From: Omphalotus guepiniiformis
Taxonomy: Eukaryota; Basidiomycota; Agaricomycetes; Agaricales; Omphalotaceae
Reading direction: 5' to 3'
Assembly (NCBI GenBank): GCA_028554645.1
Contig: JAQOOI010000075.1
Coordinates: forward strand, 1-64,000
DNA length: 64,000 nucleotides
This document shows, one piece after another, positions 43,908 through 56,507 of the stretch; the stretch's first letter is position 1, and every line of letters begins with the position of its first letter. The notes beneath the pieces are model-generated. The model was not told the DNA's origin and ran no database searches. It saw only the letters and a program-made list of their open reading frames with translations. The position numbers and the translations under genes are program-made.

Positions 43908-45316
43908 TCAGGTCAAGTCAATGGTTTCTCCCGTAAACACCGGTCGACTGCCCTGATGCTCGTGTTTTATCTTTGTCCTCTTTCGCTGCCTTTTGAATTG
44001 CTTCGCTTGCAGTCTGTCGAGCCTGGCCTTTAGAAAGACATACGTTTAGTGAAAAGAAATTGACGTAGAGTCAGCGACGTGCCTTTAGAAATTCAATCTC
44101 TTTGACTTCCATCTCCTCTTCATCTTCGCCTCCAAGTGAACTCTCCTCCTTTATTTCGCGCTTACCCTCTCGTGGTGTAGGGCTATTGGTAGAATTACTA
44201 CTTGTCGGCAAGTTGGGTGACGCTGAAGTTAGACAATTGATCAATAAACTCGATGCTATTAGAGATAGAATTGACGAACGAGTGCTGCCCATTTCCCTTT
44301 TAGTATCATCCTCGGAATTTGCGATGCGTCGCTTGGCTGAGTTTCTCGAGTAATGCGAGAGCACGGATGTAGGATCATCTTCCAGTTTAGTTACAAGAGA
44401 GAGTAACAGATCGTGTTTGGTGGGACCTAGGGAAGGTCCAGGAGGAGAACTTTGTCGTATTATAATAGGAGCTATTTCCATAGCTCGTAACATCTCTAAA
44501 GGAGCGAGTAATGAAATTGAGCATGTACATGTGAGAGAATGAGAGGGTAGACAAACCGATTGGCCTATAGCGAAAGCGAAACCTCGCGACGGGGAATTGG
44601 GATACTTGAAGGACTTTGATAGCATCTCGAGATTCGCCTTGGAGAGCATGTCCAAATCTGCGCGCATTCGTCCTTAGCTTTGTGAAAGGATTGAGGATAT
44701 TGCCACATACGTCGTATGGTGTTGAATTCCCCGCTTCGCTCTTTCATGTAGTATCTGTTCCTTGGGCGCCGCCCTATGAATGAATGGTTCGGGCTGACGA
44801 ACTTCCACCCTGAAAATCGCAAGTTCTATCTCTCCGATGGGTTGTGCCACTGATTCGTTAGCAACGGAATCGTCATCTACGAGATTCTGCTTATCATTCA
44901 AAGGTTGGGGGGTGTATTAGCGGAGGACTCACCTGTAAGAGTGACCGGTGAAAATGTGAAAGGCTTGATTGTGTTAGAGGATGTCCGCATGCCTTCTTTG
45001 CAGGCGTAGTCTGGTTTGTTCAAGTCCGTATGGATGACTTTTCCACCACATTTTTGTCCGTCAATGAGCACAAGCCCGTCGGTAGCAGAACGTCGTCGTG
45101 AATCACGCCAATGAACTTTGAATGTCTAGCTTGATGATTGAGCAAAAAGTCAAAGAAACTTGTTAGGAAAAAGGAGACAGCGCTTACTCGTCCAACTATA
45201 GATGGTATCCAACAAAAAGTCGTGTTTGACTCGAGCGAAATGTCCACTTGATATTCGTCGGCATTTTCTCCCTCAATTGTTATCCAAGCTGCAAATTCTT
45301 TGAAAGAGAGCACCAT
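43908..45316 (-). CDS. DUF7918-family protein
   Basis: The minus-strand gene starts at 45314-45316 (MVLSFKEFAAWITIEGENAD) and ends at 43908-43910. The diagnostic DUF7918 pattern is present: a start with FKEF.AWITI, CWIPSIVGR, KVHWRD, a glycine-rich turn DGQKCGGKVI, then EIELAIFRVEVR, the block FRFRYRPIG and LEMLRAMEIAPI. The C-terminal third is Ser-rich then acidic (GGEDEEEMEVKEIEFLK), and continues as ARLDRLQAKQFKRQRKRTKI to a final TGETIDLT. The last junction (near 44090 to 44039) requires a GC donor, AAG|GCACGT, with a normal AG acceptor. The family is abundant in agaricomycetes with no assigned function. The ID[LV]T ending looks like a SUMO-interacting motif; that is inference. Confidence 0.78.
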
Positions 45317-45531
45317 CTAAGGTATGTCGTACAGGATGTAGAGTCTTGGAGACTTGGAGAACAAGCAAAAGGTGAATTTGAAAGATAAACATGCTCTTGA
45401 AACATGAACCGTGTTTTTTTGTCATAAATGATTATGAAGTTAAATGAGAAGAAAGGAAAGGGGCTTGTTGTACCGGCGCTTATCTACGACTACTACGGCT
45501 ACATACCATCACTCGCTTACTCTCATCATTC

Positions 45532-47538
45532 ATGACTTCTCCGAAAGATTTATCGGAGCAGCGAGGTAGTATGGCTTTGCGTGCTAGATATCGAGTTTCA
45601 CCGGTGAAAGGTATAACAGCTATAGGAAATTATCAATCTCAAGGCAATTCTGTTCTGGTATCTGGACCTCCAAGCACACGCGACATTTCCTCGAACTCGA
45701 GAAGGCGTCTATACATTCTTATTGGTGTCTTTATGCTGCTCACAACATTTCTAATCGTGTTCAATGCCTCCTCTCGGTCTAAATATTTCCTCACAATTCC
45801 CCAGAGCAAGCCAATCAAGATCAAGTCTCTTCCTGCGAATGATGAAAATGCTACGAGAAAAACTCTACCTTCTGGTGTCACTTCTGAAAAAGATCACTCT
45901 AGCTCTGCGTATCGCCCTTCTCGTACAGTTCCCGTCATTGACAGATCAGTTCTGCAGCGGTTGAACCAGCTCTCAAAGGACAAAATACCTATCAGCGACA
46001 GTGGACGCACTGTTTCTTCTGGCCTCAGGAAGTATTCTTCTCCAGGTATCACAGACGGGCAACATGTTCCGCTTGCAATGTCTCCTGATATCTGTGGCGA
46101 TGACACCGCTACACCATGCCAATTTCTCCTGGCTCTCCGAATCGTGGAGCAAGAATCCAAAGCACGTATGCACCTCCTGCAAATAATAGAACTCGCAAGA
46201 CGTCTTCGTCGGATCTTGGTCTTGCCCAATGTCGGGAAGAGTAGGCTTGGACTTTGTTTCGGATGGGATTTCAAGTCGTACTACGATCTAGAAAATCTGG
46301 TTCAAGATCTACAAGAGGAAGTCAGGGTCGTGAGTTTGGAGAGGTTTTTGAATTGGGTTAAAACGCGGCCCCCTCTGTCTTCGCCTCAAGGACAATTGCT
46401 GGTTCTTAGTCGTAAAGCGCATCAATATCTTCCTGAAAGTGCTCTCACTTTTATGCATGGAGGGGTCGTCGTGTCAATCGACCGTGAAGTCGCTTTCAAC
46501 GACTCGCTTCTCCCAGGCTGCTTCAGCGATCGTTTGGGTCAGTTGCTTTCTGATCGGTTCCCGCCAATTTTTATTCATCCTACGAAGGAGTTGCCAAAAG
46601 GTCAACCTATTGGAGAGCAATTGCTTACTGCACTAAGCACTGAAGATGTGAAGCGCGTTGCTTATGCATATCCCGAAGGCACTACTGACCCTGGACCGCC
46701 AGTCCTACCCCAACTTCCTCTTACAGACACAAACACGACCGTTCTACAGACGCAACCTGACGTGCTAATTCTGGACTGGGAATTCCGGAACCCGATCTTC
46801 ACACCATCCCCTCACATTTCAATCCAATACTCTCCCGCTCTGGTTCATCTCGTAGATCTTCTCGTTCCATCAAGTCCATATCTAATGGTTCATTGGCGCA
46901 TGGAAACTGTACCACCAGAAGCTCTTCCTACTTGCGCCCATTCTCTAATAGATACTCTGTCAACTCTCTTGCACACTCCCGGCATCGCCGACGATATCAA
47001 AAAAATCTGGTTTGCGAGCGATTACCCTTTTCCCATTTCTTTTTACAACGAGACTTCAGCTGAACCTCAATCTGCGTTTGTTGAGGATAATCATATTGAT
47101 TCCGCGTATATACGCAAGTCTGGCACATTCAAAGACATCGGGAAGAAACATGAAGACGCTGTAGGAATTTTTCTTATGGCGTTTCGACCGGGCGGGGAGT
47201 TGGATCAGTGGGAGGTTACTGATTTGAGCAGTGAAATGGTAAAGCTAGAGGCCGAAAAGATGAACGAGCTGGATCCGGAGTTTTTGAAGGATTCGGGTAC
47301 GTTAGGAATTTTGGATAAGATGATTGGAATGAGAGCAAGTTTGTTTGTCAGTGGTGCTACGGGATGTGGAAGAAAAAGGTGATCGCGGCTTTTTTTTTGA
47401 AGTTTCTGATTATTGTTTCTCACTGGTTTTGGGACACCCATTTGCAGTTCATTCACGAAGCAAGTAATCGATGCGAGAAAACAGGTCGATCAGCAAGCGC
47501 AACACGGATTGAGGAACACGGTGGACTACTTTGGGTGA
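45532..47538 (+). CDS. type II membrane protein, O-fucosyltransferase-like
   Basis: A long first exon (45532-47378) and a short second (to the stop at 47536-47538) give about 645 residues. A basic cytoplasmic segment precedes one membrane anchor (LYILIGVFMLLTTFLIVFNA, residues about 60-80). A Ser/Thr/Lys-rich stem follows, then a globular region with CQFLLALRIVEQESKARMHL, ELARRLRRILVLPNVGKSRL, YLMVHWRMETVPPEALPTC, IKKIWFASDYPFPISFYNE and LFVSGATGCGRKSSFTKQ. The order of a donor-site HWRME motif after an N-terminal 'all my children' helix resembles fungal GDP-fucose O-fucosyltransferase-like proteins of the Golgi. Donor and acceptor cannot be told from sequence. The intron donor is AG|GTGATC; skipping it would truncate the last 30 residues. 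Confidence 0.6.
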
Positions 47539-47852
47539 CGAGGGAGCTCGGACAAGAGGGAGCCTCAGGCAGGGGTTCGAAGTATTAATTAAATAACATC
47601 GTAATCCGTGCATCATTGCATGTAGCCACCCTCCAAGCAATCCATTTCATATAATTCAATACACGGGCCTGACTCTAGTGAAGCGAAACGTGGAATGCTA
47701 GGCAAGCATGCATCCAATGAGAGCTGCGCTCAGTCTTTGATTCGAAACAACCCTCTCTCCCCTCTCTCCCGGGTAGCGAATGGAAAGTGAAATTCATGTG
47801 TGCTTAAAGAACATGAAACATGAAGCATGGAGTGTGTAGACCTGCTCGCTCT
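47539..47852. other. convergent 3' UTRs
   Basis: Short spacer between the glycosyltransferase-like gene and eS10. No gene supported. Confidence 0.6.
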
Positions 47853-48412
47853 TTACTCCCTGGGAGCACCCCGTCCAACACCAGAAAATTGGGGCCTGAA
47901 CTCGCCAGGGGCGCCCTCTTCCTTCTTCCTGTACTCTCTGTCACCACGAGGTGCCCGGTAAGCACCATCTCCTCCACCAGTACGAACGGCAGCCGGACGA
48001 GGTGGGCGAGGAGCCTTTTTGTGGGTTGCGGGGACGATTTCAGAGGGGAGGTGTAGCCTAACAGTATAGGTGAGTAAGGGCGTGATCTTTTAGTACCTTC
48101 TAGAGGTGATGAAGACGCACCATTCTCGGAGGAAATCAACACCTTCTGCGGTGAGAGTGTAGTAATACCATTGCCAAGAGAACTGAGTCTTGACGTATCC
48201 CTTCGAGGTCAAACTCTGCATAGCCTTGATAACTTGGAGATTGGGAACGTCTAGCTCCTCATGCTTGGGGGCATTGAAATCCTTTTTGGCGACAAGCACG
48301 CCCTCTGTTGATCCCTCAGTTAATCTTGGGCTATATGCATAGATCTGGTTGGCAACACACCCTTGAAGAGGTTCTCGTAGATGACGCGACGGTTATCCTT
48401 GGGAATAATCAT
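47853..48412 (-). CDS. RPS10: 40S ribosomal protein eS10
   Basis: This is a component of the small ribosomal subunit at the beak, near the mRNA entry side. The ATG at 48410-48412 starts [20 protein letters not shown], with an intron inside the KEG codons. The conserved winged-helix follows: [40 protein letters not shown] and [19 protein letters not shown] second intron (near 48110-48063) leads to [20 protein letters not shown] and a Gly/Arg-rich tail ([20 protein letters not shown]) ending at 47853-47855. Length of about 145 residues suits fungal eS10. A 5' UTR intron upstream is likely, as is common for ribosomal protein genes. Confidence 0.96.
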
Positions 48413-49556
48413 ATTGTTTCTGGTTGAATCAATAACAGTCTTTAGTCAGATAAGCTGTAAGTAATAGATATAGGAGAATACGCACTTTCAGAGTTGGTTT
48501 GGAACGTGAACCGCTGAAGAAAAAGAAGATGCAAGTCAGTCCATCGCCCTCGTAAAGTCATCCAGCATGCAAACACCCAATCCAACGCCTTCCAATGAAC
48601 CAAATTTCTCCGGAAAACTTGGAGAAGAATCGAAACGATGGTGAGAGGGGATTGGTATACTCACTTCGCGAGTTTTGTCGAGGGCCGTGCGGGAGTCTTG
48701 ACGTCGGCGAGAGCTTGCGTTGTCGATACGCTTTCTATGGATGTTTCTCACGAGCATTTGGAGAGTTTGGATTTGTGTGTTTTCGAGGAGATCAGTACAT
48801 ACGACCATACTCGGGTTTCATCTGCTTGCTCAATTTATTTTGGCTCAATTTCAGTCTCACTGTAACGTCTATTGACTAGAACGCTGGCCACTTGACTCTC
48901 TTTCACGTATGCACTTGCACAATGCTTCAGCCTACTCTGTTCTTGATGTGCGAGAACGTCTCTTATCGAGCCTTAGCCCAATGTTTCAACTGTATTGCAA
49001 TTCCCGCCATTTCTTCTGAATTGAGGATGATGATTCTGGACTGTGAACGGAGTACCTTCGGATACATATCAGCTTAAGCTATTTGTATCTTTCAATTGTC
49101 GCAAGCCGGTATATGCGCCATTGCAGCCGTTTTCTCCCGTCAACACAACTCCTGGCGCAATCCTGGCGTGCGCATTCGTTGGACATGAAGCCATGTCTAC
49201 TAGTATTTGGTGAGCAAAACGACGGATTCGGGTCTTATCGTAAGTAATCTGTTCTTATTTTGCGGAAACTTTCCTAATAGCGTCCAATTGAAGCTCTCCC
49301 GACGTTTCTCCAGCTTCTGTATATTACCTTACATAGGTGGAAGTACAACCCTTTTGGTGCGCTTGTCGCATTGTTTCATAAGAGATGTGAAGCCATGTCC
49401 GTCCCGACGCGCAAAACTATGCAAGATCTCGGACCGTAGCTATCATTGGATAATCTATGATCAGGTGGTGCACCTCCCCAGTTCGGAGTCCCATGTCATA
49501 TAAAAGACAAAAAGTTCAACCGACTTGTCTTTACTCCCAAACACAACGTTCCCCCC
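48413..49556. other. intergenic region, possible protein fragment
   Basis: There is no complete gene. On the plus strand, 49340-49425 can be read as WKYNPFGALVALFHKRCEAM followed by SVPTRKTMQDLGP and a stop, flanked by possible splice sites. It may be a fragment of a small gene or a relic, and I cannot identify it. Confidence 0.4.
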
Positions 49557-51317
49557 ATGGCTGAATTCGAACCAATTTTGTTGACCTTACCGACTTTCAC
49601 TCCTACGTTGGCTTTGGAGGTGCGTTTGAATGACTCATCTGTGACTGATTTAATAAACTGATTAAAAAATCGATTCAGATTCTTCCGTACGGATTGACTT
49701 TTCATCGCATCTTTGTGCAAGTCGATGGTCGTGTAAGCTCAACCACCAGTGGTTGCAATATCTGGCCGCCGACGTCCTTCCACAGACCCATGACATCGTT
49801 ATTGGTCCCGAGGACCCTCGGGGTCATATAACACAAAAATATACCAATACTATCATCGGGCGATATGCGAATAGGGTACCTGTTGGCACACATGCTTTGG
49901 AACGTAATGGAGTGAGGGGCGAACTTACTGCACAAGCTAATGGTAAATTATATGCTACCGCTATCTCTCTCCGAGACACGAAAATACTGACGGGCCGTAA
50001 ATTAGAAAGCCCCCGTGTTTCACTTCATGGCGGACCGGTCGGATTTGATTCTCTTCCATGGCAGTTGCTTACACCAGATGCTTCAACGCTTTTCTCAAAG
50101 GCAGAACTTGCGCATCTTCCGACGAATTTATCAGCGACAACGTATGGTATCTTCCAGCTCGTGTCTCCGGATGGCGATCAAGGTTACCCAGGGACCCTAG
50201 TGGCAGAAGTATTGATAGCAGTTGTCGAACCAGGCGAGCAAAAAAGGAAGATTCTGCAACCCGGTGAATCTGCTGTCGGTGAAGAATACGACTTGGGGAG
50301 TATTGTGTATGTGTATAGGGCAAAAGTAGATAAAGGTGTTACTCCCATCAACCTAACACAGGTGCGTATATATCAACTTGTTCAGATTGGCGATTGATGA
50401 AGGGTTTCCATTCAGCACTGGGGTTTCAACCTTGAAGCAAGTCTTAAAGAAGGCGATGAAACACTCTCGGTCAAGAATCATAATCTAACGATGAAGGTGC
50501 GGTCCTCTAAAACGTATCACATATCATTTACCAGGTACTCATTAATATTCCATCGTACAGGCTAATCGCATTGTATCTCGTGATGCGGACTCTTTGAACA
50601 CCGGAGAGTTCATCCTAGTTTCCTCGGCTCCAGAGCATGACCACAATGGCAAGAAAATAGGCGAAAAATACCCTGAGGCCGGTTATGGTGACTATCGGAT
50701 TCATGCCAGTAGCAATGCTGCCTATCTGATGATTTTGCGACCGTAGACGACTTTTACGTGTTCGAATCACGCAAATTGAAAAACCCCAAGCGCATTCCGC
50801 TCACGTCTTTCACACCAGAGCTAGATCTCGTCAAGGACTTGCTGAAACCTTCCAACGAGCCAAATGCTGGAACGGGCGATCGTCCCGAGCCGGTTGTGGT
50901 ATTAGCTTCGGAGAAGTCGGGGTTGAAGCTCGCGTTTGACACAAATCGTACGAGTCGAGTTTTGGCTTATGGGCATTCGTAACACACCCCTCTCTTTAGA
51001 ATCTGGAGCGATGTTTTACTCCAATGCTATGGCTAATCCTGCTGTTGGTGCAAGGAAAAAGATTCATGGTGGATCAGGGATCAAGGATCAAGGAGACTCT
51101 TATACTCCTGGAAGTAAGCTGTTCCTGCAAACCCATGCAGATATTTACTGACGTTCTTTCCTCCGGTCTAGCTGCTGCGTTTTTGGAATTCCATGAGATC
51201 ATCAGTGCTTTCCTTGATCCAGCGAATAAGGACAAGGAGGATTCGTTGTTGACTTCTGGCGAGCTGTATAATAATTATGTTCGTTGTGATGTCAAGTTTA
51301 AGGAGCCTAGTCGTTGA
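49557..51317 (+). CDS. aldose 1-epimerase (galactose mutarotase)
   Basis: The enzyme interconverts alpha and beta anomers of galactose, feeding galactokinase in the Leloir pathway in the cytosol. The ATG at 49557 starts MAEFEPILLTLPTFTP. Introns keep frame throughout (for example near 49619-49678, 49733-49785, 50361-50415, 50685-50747). Motifs are THDIVIGPEDPRGH, YTNTIIGRYANRVPVG, VSLHGGPVGFDSLPW (the conserved HGG), QLVSPDGDQGYPG (SPDGDxGYPG, typical of the family), INLTQHWGFNLEAS, and a final EFHEIISAFLDP..CDVKFKEPSR. The product is about 400 residues and looks intact. It is convergent with galactokinase, 210 bp away. Confidence 0.92.
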
Positions 51318-51526
51318 ATAGTGAAAGTATGGGAGGCAGTAACATCAATTTTAGCTTACATATCTACATGTAGATTATTCTTCGTCAAATTGTACATTAG
51401 TGTTGATTCAATTGTGCAAAGGCATCGAGAACAGAACTTCATGAGCATGGATCAAATACATTGTTGATGTTAACGAATACAGATCGTTTAGAAATAATGA
51501 ATAAACAAGACATATCCTCGCTTCAG

Positions 51527-53659
51527 TCAAATTTGTACACTGAAAAGGATGCAACTGAGTGAGATATATCTTCACGGATGACAATCCAGACTTACCACAT
51601 GCCCCACTACTTGGCTTGGTAGCGAAAATAACATCGCTGAGCTCCTCCCCTTGAAGCCCCTTATACGGTCCATAAGTTTCGCTAACCTTCTTAATAAACG
51701 ACTCGACGTTATCTTCCGCAACAAGCGACACCGTACACCCTCCCCATCCCGCACCTAAATGTCCCGTTCACACAGTCAGAAAGACTCTCTATGACAATGA
51801 CCCAAACGTACCAGTCAACCGACTCCCAATAGCTCCTGCCTCCCTTGCTAATTTCGTCAACTCGTTCAACTCAGGACATGAACATTCATACAACTCATTG
51901 CAGCTACTTTGAGATTCGTTCATCAATCGTCCGAGTTTCTGAATGACATCTACGGGTGAAGCTGTTGTGTCAAGGCATACTTGTCGGAATTGAAGTACGC
52001 GGAGTGCTTCCGAGTAAACGTGTTTAGCGCGCTTGTATAATTGGAAATGAGAGGCTTCGACTATTCGGGAAAGAATGAGCGAGACGAAGATAATGGGGGA
52101 TAGCACAAAAAGTTTTGTCCTACCTTCTACCCAAGACAAATAAACTTCATGAAATTCCTCACTACTCATCCCTGTCATCTCAATCATTTCTTCCATCGTC
52201 ACTCCAAGTTCCCCATCCGGCTTTACAGTAGCAGGTTTCAAACATTCCACCTCCTTCTCCATCCTCCCAAGAGCCTCAACAAGCCACTCCAAAGGCATCT
52301 CACCATCCTCTTCAACCTCCCCAACAAGCCTTCCCACAACTTCCCTAAGAGTGATCTTTTCATCCTTCTCGACGCGGAGTTCAAGTCGCCGCGCAAGAAT
52401 TCTAGCAGCGGCAAGTGTCTCTACGACTCGGAGGTTGTAGTTCCTCTTGGCTGTGACGGCTTTGTCTGAGATGACGAGTGAGTTGGCGCAGACGAATACG
52501 GCACCGGGAGGAAGAGGGACGGGGGAGGCGGAAAGGGTTGGGAAGAAGGTGATGTAGAGTGCGGAGGAGGGGATGGATATTACTGATGCGGCTTGATCCA
52601 TGCTTAAAAACGAGTAGATGAGGATATAGATGAAAAAGACTTTGAATGCATCACTCACCCGCCTGAATTGACGCCTGAATAGAGAGAGGGAGGGAATCAA
52701 TTCGGAGTCATTGTAATCGAAACATAATCCTCACCGACTCGCTTTTCATTCCCAACTGCGATTTCTACCAGCTCGCCTTTGGTGATGTTCTTGCCTTCAG
52801 AACTGAGATTACTGTCCAGCTAAGTGGTGGTCAATTTGCGGTACTTCGTATCGGAACGAGAGCACACACACCTTTCCATTGACAGCGAGAAACACCAAGG
52901 TGCTAGCTACGACCATTGCAGCGCTAGACGATAGTCCCGAACCAGCAGGTACGGTTCCAGTAACCAGTAGATCAACCGGCTCGGGGCGATCTGAACCAAT
53001 AAAGTAGTTATTGAGTACTCCCTAAGTAATCATGTCAGCCCGGGAACGACTCAACAATGAAGAATACCCGTACATAATAGCCTGCCTTGACATAACTCTC
53101 CCACCTCAGCTCCTTCGTATTGATATCTAAATGCCACTCCTCAACATGCACCTGGTCATCAGCCACACTTCCTCGCCTTTTAGGAGCAGGAGCGAAAATC
53201 TGCCGCTTGTATTTGGTCTGGAGGTTATCTGCAACGACACTTCCTGGTTCTTGTTGGGATTCATGTGGTTGGGTTGATCCAGAACGTGGAGCACAAGCAA
53301 TTAATACATCACGTTCGATGGCAGCTGGTAAGACACCAAAGAGGCAGTAATCGATGTGTTCGCCTGTACCCAAGGGTGAATTAGAATTTGTGATTACAAC
53401 CAACTTGTATGGAATGGAAATTGGCACCTATCAAACTATAAAAACATCGTTATTTTAACAAAAAAAAAAAAAAAAGAAACACAAAAACCTACTTGACTCT
53501 TCCCGGCGCACGAGCAATATACGCAGGTTTCCTACCAAACCTCTTCTGAAACTCCTCTGCTAGATGATTCCACCGATCTGCGTGATTCAGTGTATCACCA
53601 AGATTACCGTAGAGTTCATTGAGATTGGTATAAATTGGAATAGGCTGTTGGGCCGACAT
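51527..53659 (-). CDS. GAL1: galactokinase (GHMP kinase family)
   Basis: This enzyme phosphorylates alpha-D-galactose with ATP to galactose 1-phosphate. The ATG at 53657-53659 gives [20 protein letters not shown]. The galactokinase signature region is present ([11 protein letters not shown], then [19 protein letters not shown]). The ATP-binding GHMP motif follows ([20 protein letters not shown]), then VGVNSGGMDQAASV with the catalytic Asp, and the C-terminal [12 protein letters not shown] motif. The last exon is tiny: the frame crosses an intron after SSGAC and stops at 51527-51529. Eight or so introns keep frame. It pairs with aldose 1-epimerase, while uridylyltransferase and epimerase genes are not in the window. 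A decayed copy of the 5' end lies at 56508-56800. Confidence 0.94.
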
Positions 53660-53953
53660 TTTCAATCTTGTTCACCGAGCGATAAGAAGGCAAGATCGAT
53701 AGAAAGAGAGAAAATGTACTGGACCCATGTCGATTGCATGTGGAATCCGTGGTGAGCCAAAACTCTGTTGGTTGCCGGGCCGGGATAGCCGTAGGTCCGT
53801 CCGCCAATTATTTGTCCGCAACTACTCCTGAACTACTCTTCAACTTTACGCCTCCCCTCGCCTCGACGTTCGACTTTTTGTCACCGAAAGCTTTCATGCA
53901 AGCAACCCGAAGACACACACTCAGTGTTTTGAGGATTTCTTCTTCTAGAGGAT

Positions 53954-56398
53954 ATGACTCATGAATTCTTCGAAATTTCCACCAACGAGTTCTTCGAGCG
54001 ATATCTCAACGTTCCGGGAGTCAACGACAAAGTCGTAGACCAATGTTTGCAGCGCCTGCGTGCTGGTGGTCATGTCCTCGTCACTGATGCTGGGGAGCAT
54101 TGGCAACAGTTTCCCAAACGACCTTCGGCGCTTTCTAAAGCTGATTTGAAGAAAGTCAGATCAAAACAGCATCGGAAAGCTAACGAGGGCGCCGTCTTCA
54201 AGGGATTGCAGACTGTAGCTGAGGTTATCATAAACGCGGCAAGGAGCGTAGACCCCAAAAGTTTCGGAGAGGACAAGCAAACAACCGAATTACTTTGCGT
54301 GGGTGAAAACAAGGTTGTTGACGAGATCACTGGAAACACTCGGGAGCCCGACGCGTGGTTCAGGCTTCGCAATAGCTCAATACCATCTCTATATTTATCG
54401 CCCAGGGAATCCGGCGCCCCTGAGGAACAGAGAATAACGTATATGGCGGACGCAGCTGCGTATGGGGAGTTTAACTTGAAGGATGGCAGTCTAGAATTTG
54501 AAGATGTACGTTTTTGTTCATGGTACAGAGTTATTCCTTTCTCACATTTTGCTTAGAATATAAGAAAGGTGATTGATTCTGCAGTGCACGGCATGAGCAA
54601 TGACCCATGTCGTCGACATATTTATACAGTGCGTATGATGAGGTTCATGTAACGTCTCACCAGCTGAGGATATTCGTGCACCTCAGTTTACAGTTGAAGA
54701 CGCGACTACTCGTTTGTGGTTCTATGGCAGATCCCATTCAGTTCGGACGGAACCTTTCGACTTCTGCAAGGTATGTCGCAGACAAAGATTCTAGAATTTA
54801 ATATCATTGACATGGGTTGTACATCAGGACTTCAAGACATTGATACGAACTGTGCTCTCGTTCTGCTTTGCATCCAAGACAACACTCGGCTACGATCCCA
54901 CAGTAACGCGTATAGTGGACCGCGAGAACCGCATTCAATATGTGTATGCGGTCAAGGATAAATTTTATTTGACGCGGGAATGGCTGTCGGAATTCCGTGC
55001 AGAACCTATTCCAGGGAGGGCGACGAGGGTCGTGAGCGTGGTCGAATGCAAAGACTGCAATGGGAACGATCCTGACGAGAGTATGCCGGCTGTATTGAAG
55101 GATGTTTACCTCAATGTCGATGCCAATAGCGAGATTCAGCAACAGGAGGCGATATTCAATGGTCTCAAGGAATTCGTCAACAAACCTGATAACGAGGTTC
55201 TACAGAGTATGTCACAGGAAGAAAGCACCAAGATTCTGGAGGATATTCGTCAGGAGAAATACAAGGACTACTTTATGACGATTCTTGCGGATGAGCTTGT
55301 CAATATCGACGGTGTCCCAGATATGTCTCCTTTGCCTCCTACTGAGGGAGAAGTCGTCGCATTGACCGTTTTGACCTGGGACCCTTTGCCCTCCATCTCC
55401 CGCGAATCTAGTGTTCATGTGGTGGCGAGCTGCTCTGTGAATGCTTCGAAGACACGACGAGTCACTGCTCGCAGTCATCGACGTGTCGTGTTCAAAGAGC
55501 ACTGCCAAGATGTCACGAGTCTCGAAGATCTCAATGAAAGTTTTCTAGTTTTGGAGCATGGCTTACAAGGTACGAATTTGGTCCCGCACCTTGAACCATG
55601 CTAATACCAGCATATCAGCACTGCAATACCTATATCTTGCAGGATACGTACATCGCGATGTGAGTGCGGGGAATCTGCTTTTTCATCAAGGCAGCAAACA
55701 GGGGAAGCTATCCGATCTGGAATATGTCGAGCCTTTCCCACCTCAACCAGGAGAGGAAAGAGATCGCAACCCCAAAATTGTCAGCTTCTTTATCTGACCC
55801 GAAACCGTGATAGCTAATGAATGTTCAGGGGACGCCGGCGTTCATGCCTGTGGAGATGCTTCGCGGTACTTATATTGCACAGTCCCCCAATATCACGGAG
55901 GAAGACTCACCTCCTCGACACAATTTTTTTCACGATGTCGAATCTGTGTTCTGGGTACTCTTGTGGAGTGTGTGTAATCGGATCCCCACCGATATCCAGC
56001 TGGATGACCAACAGTTGCATGCCCTTCGGAGCTGGAGTTCAGAGCTCTTCCCCTACACCTCAGCATGTTCCCCCGAACGCTTGGCAGTTATGACGCACCC
56101 GGAGGTGTATGTGGGCAGACAACTTCACAAACGATTAGGCCCAAGTATGGTACCTGTTATTACGCAAATTTCCAACATGCAGAAAGTCCTGTGGAGCTGG
56201 TATCATTCATGGGAACAACACTGCCTACTCCAACACAGACCTACGTATGCAAGCTGCCATCGCGAAATGCGAGAGTTTCTTTCAAGTGCTAAGACAGGGA
56301 ATCCGAGAAAGACAATGCTGCTTGGGGATTTGCTCAGAGAGCGGGAGAAGGCTACGGAGACGATCAACGAACAAGATGGTCATGCGCGGCTGGAGTAG
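53954..56398 (+). CDS. FunK1-type fungal protein kinase
   Basis: The ATG at 53954 (MTHEFFEISTNEFFERYLNV) opens a gene with five introns, all in frame to the stop at 56396-56398. The N-terminal region carries VAEVIINAARSVDPKSFGED and PDAWFRLRNSSIP, as in FunK1 proteins. The kinase part has DATTRLWFYGRSHSV, a probable ATP-binding lysine in RRVVFKEHC, and the catalytic loop YVHRDVSAGNLLF (55651-55678, HRD present). SDLEY replaces DFG, which is normal in this family. GTPAFMPVEML is followed by the FunK1 hallmark FFHDVESVFWVLLWSVC. FunK1 kinases are expanded in mushroom-forming fungi and linked to multicellular development; partners here are unknown. The gene sits between galactokinase and a partial duplicate of the galactokinase 5' region, in direct-repeat arrangement. 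Confidence 0.87.
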
Positions 56399-56507
56399 GG
56401 GCGTCAGTGCCACTGGGTCAAAACGAGGATCCGGCGGGAAGTCATCCAAATCTTTCGCGGCCACAGGCGATGTTGTAGCAGAGCAAGGGCAAGAGAAGCC
56501 AAGTAGG

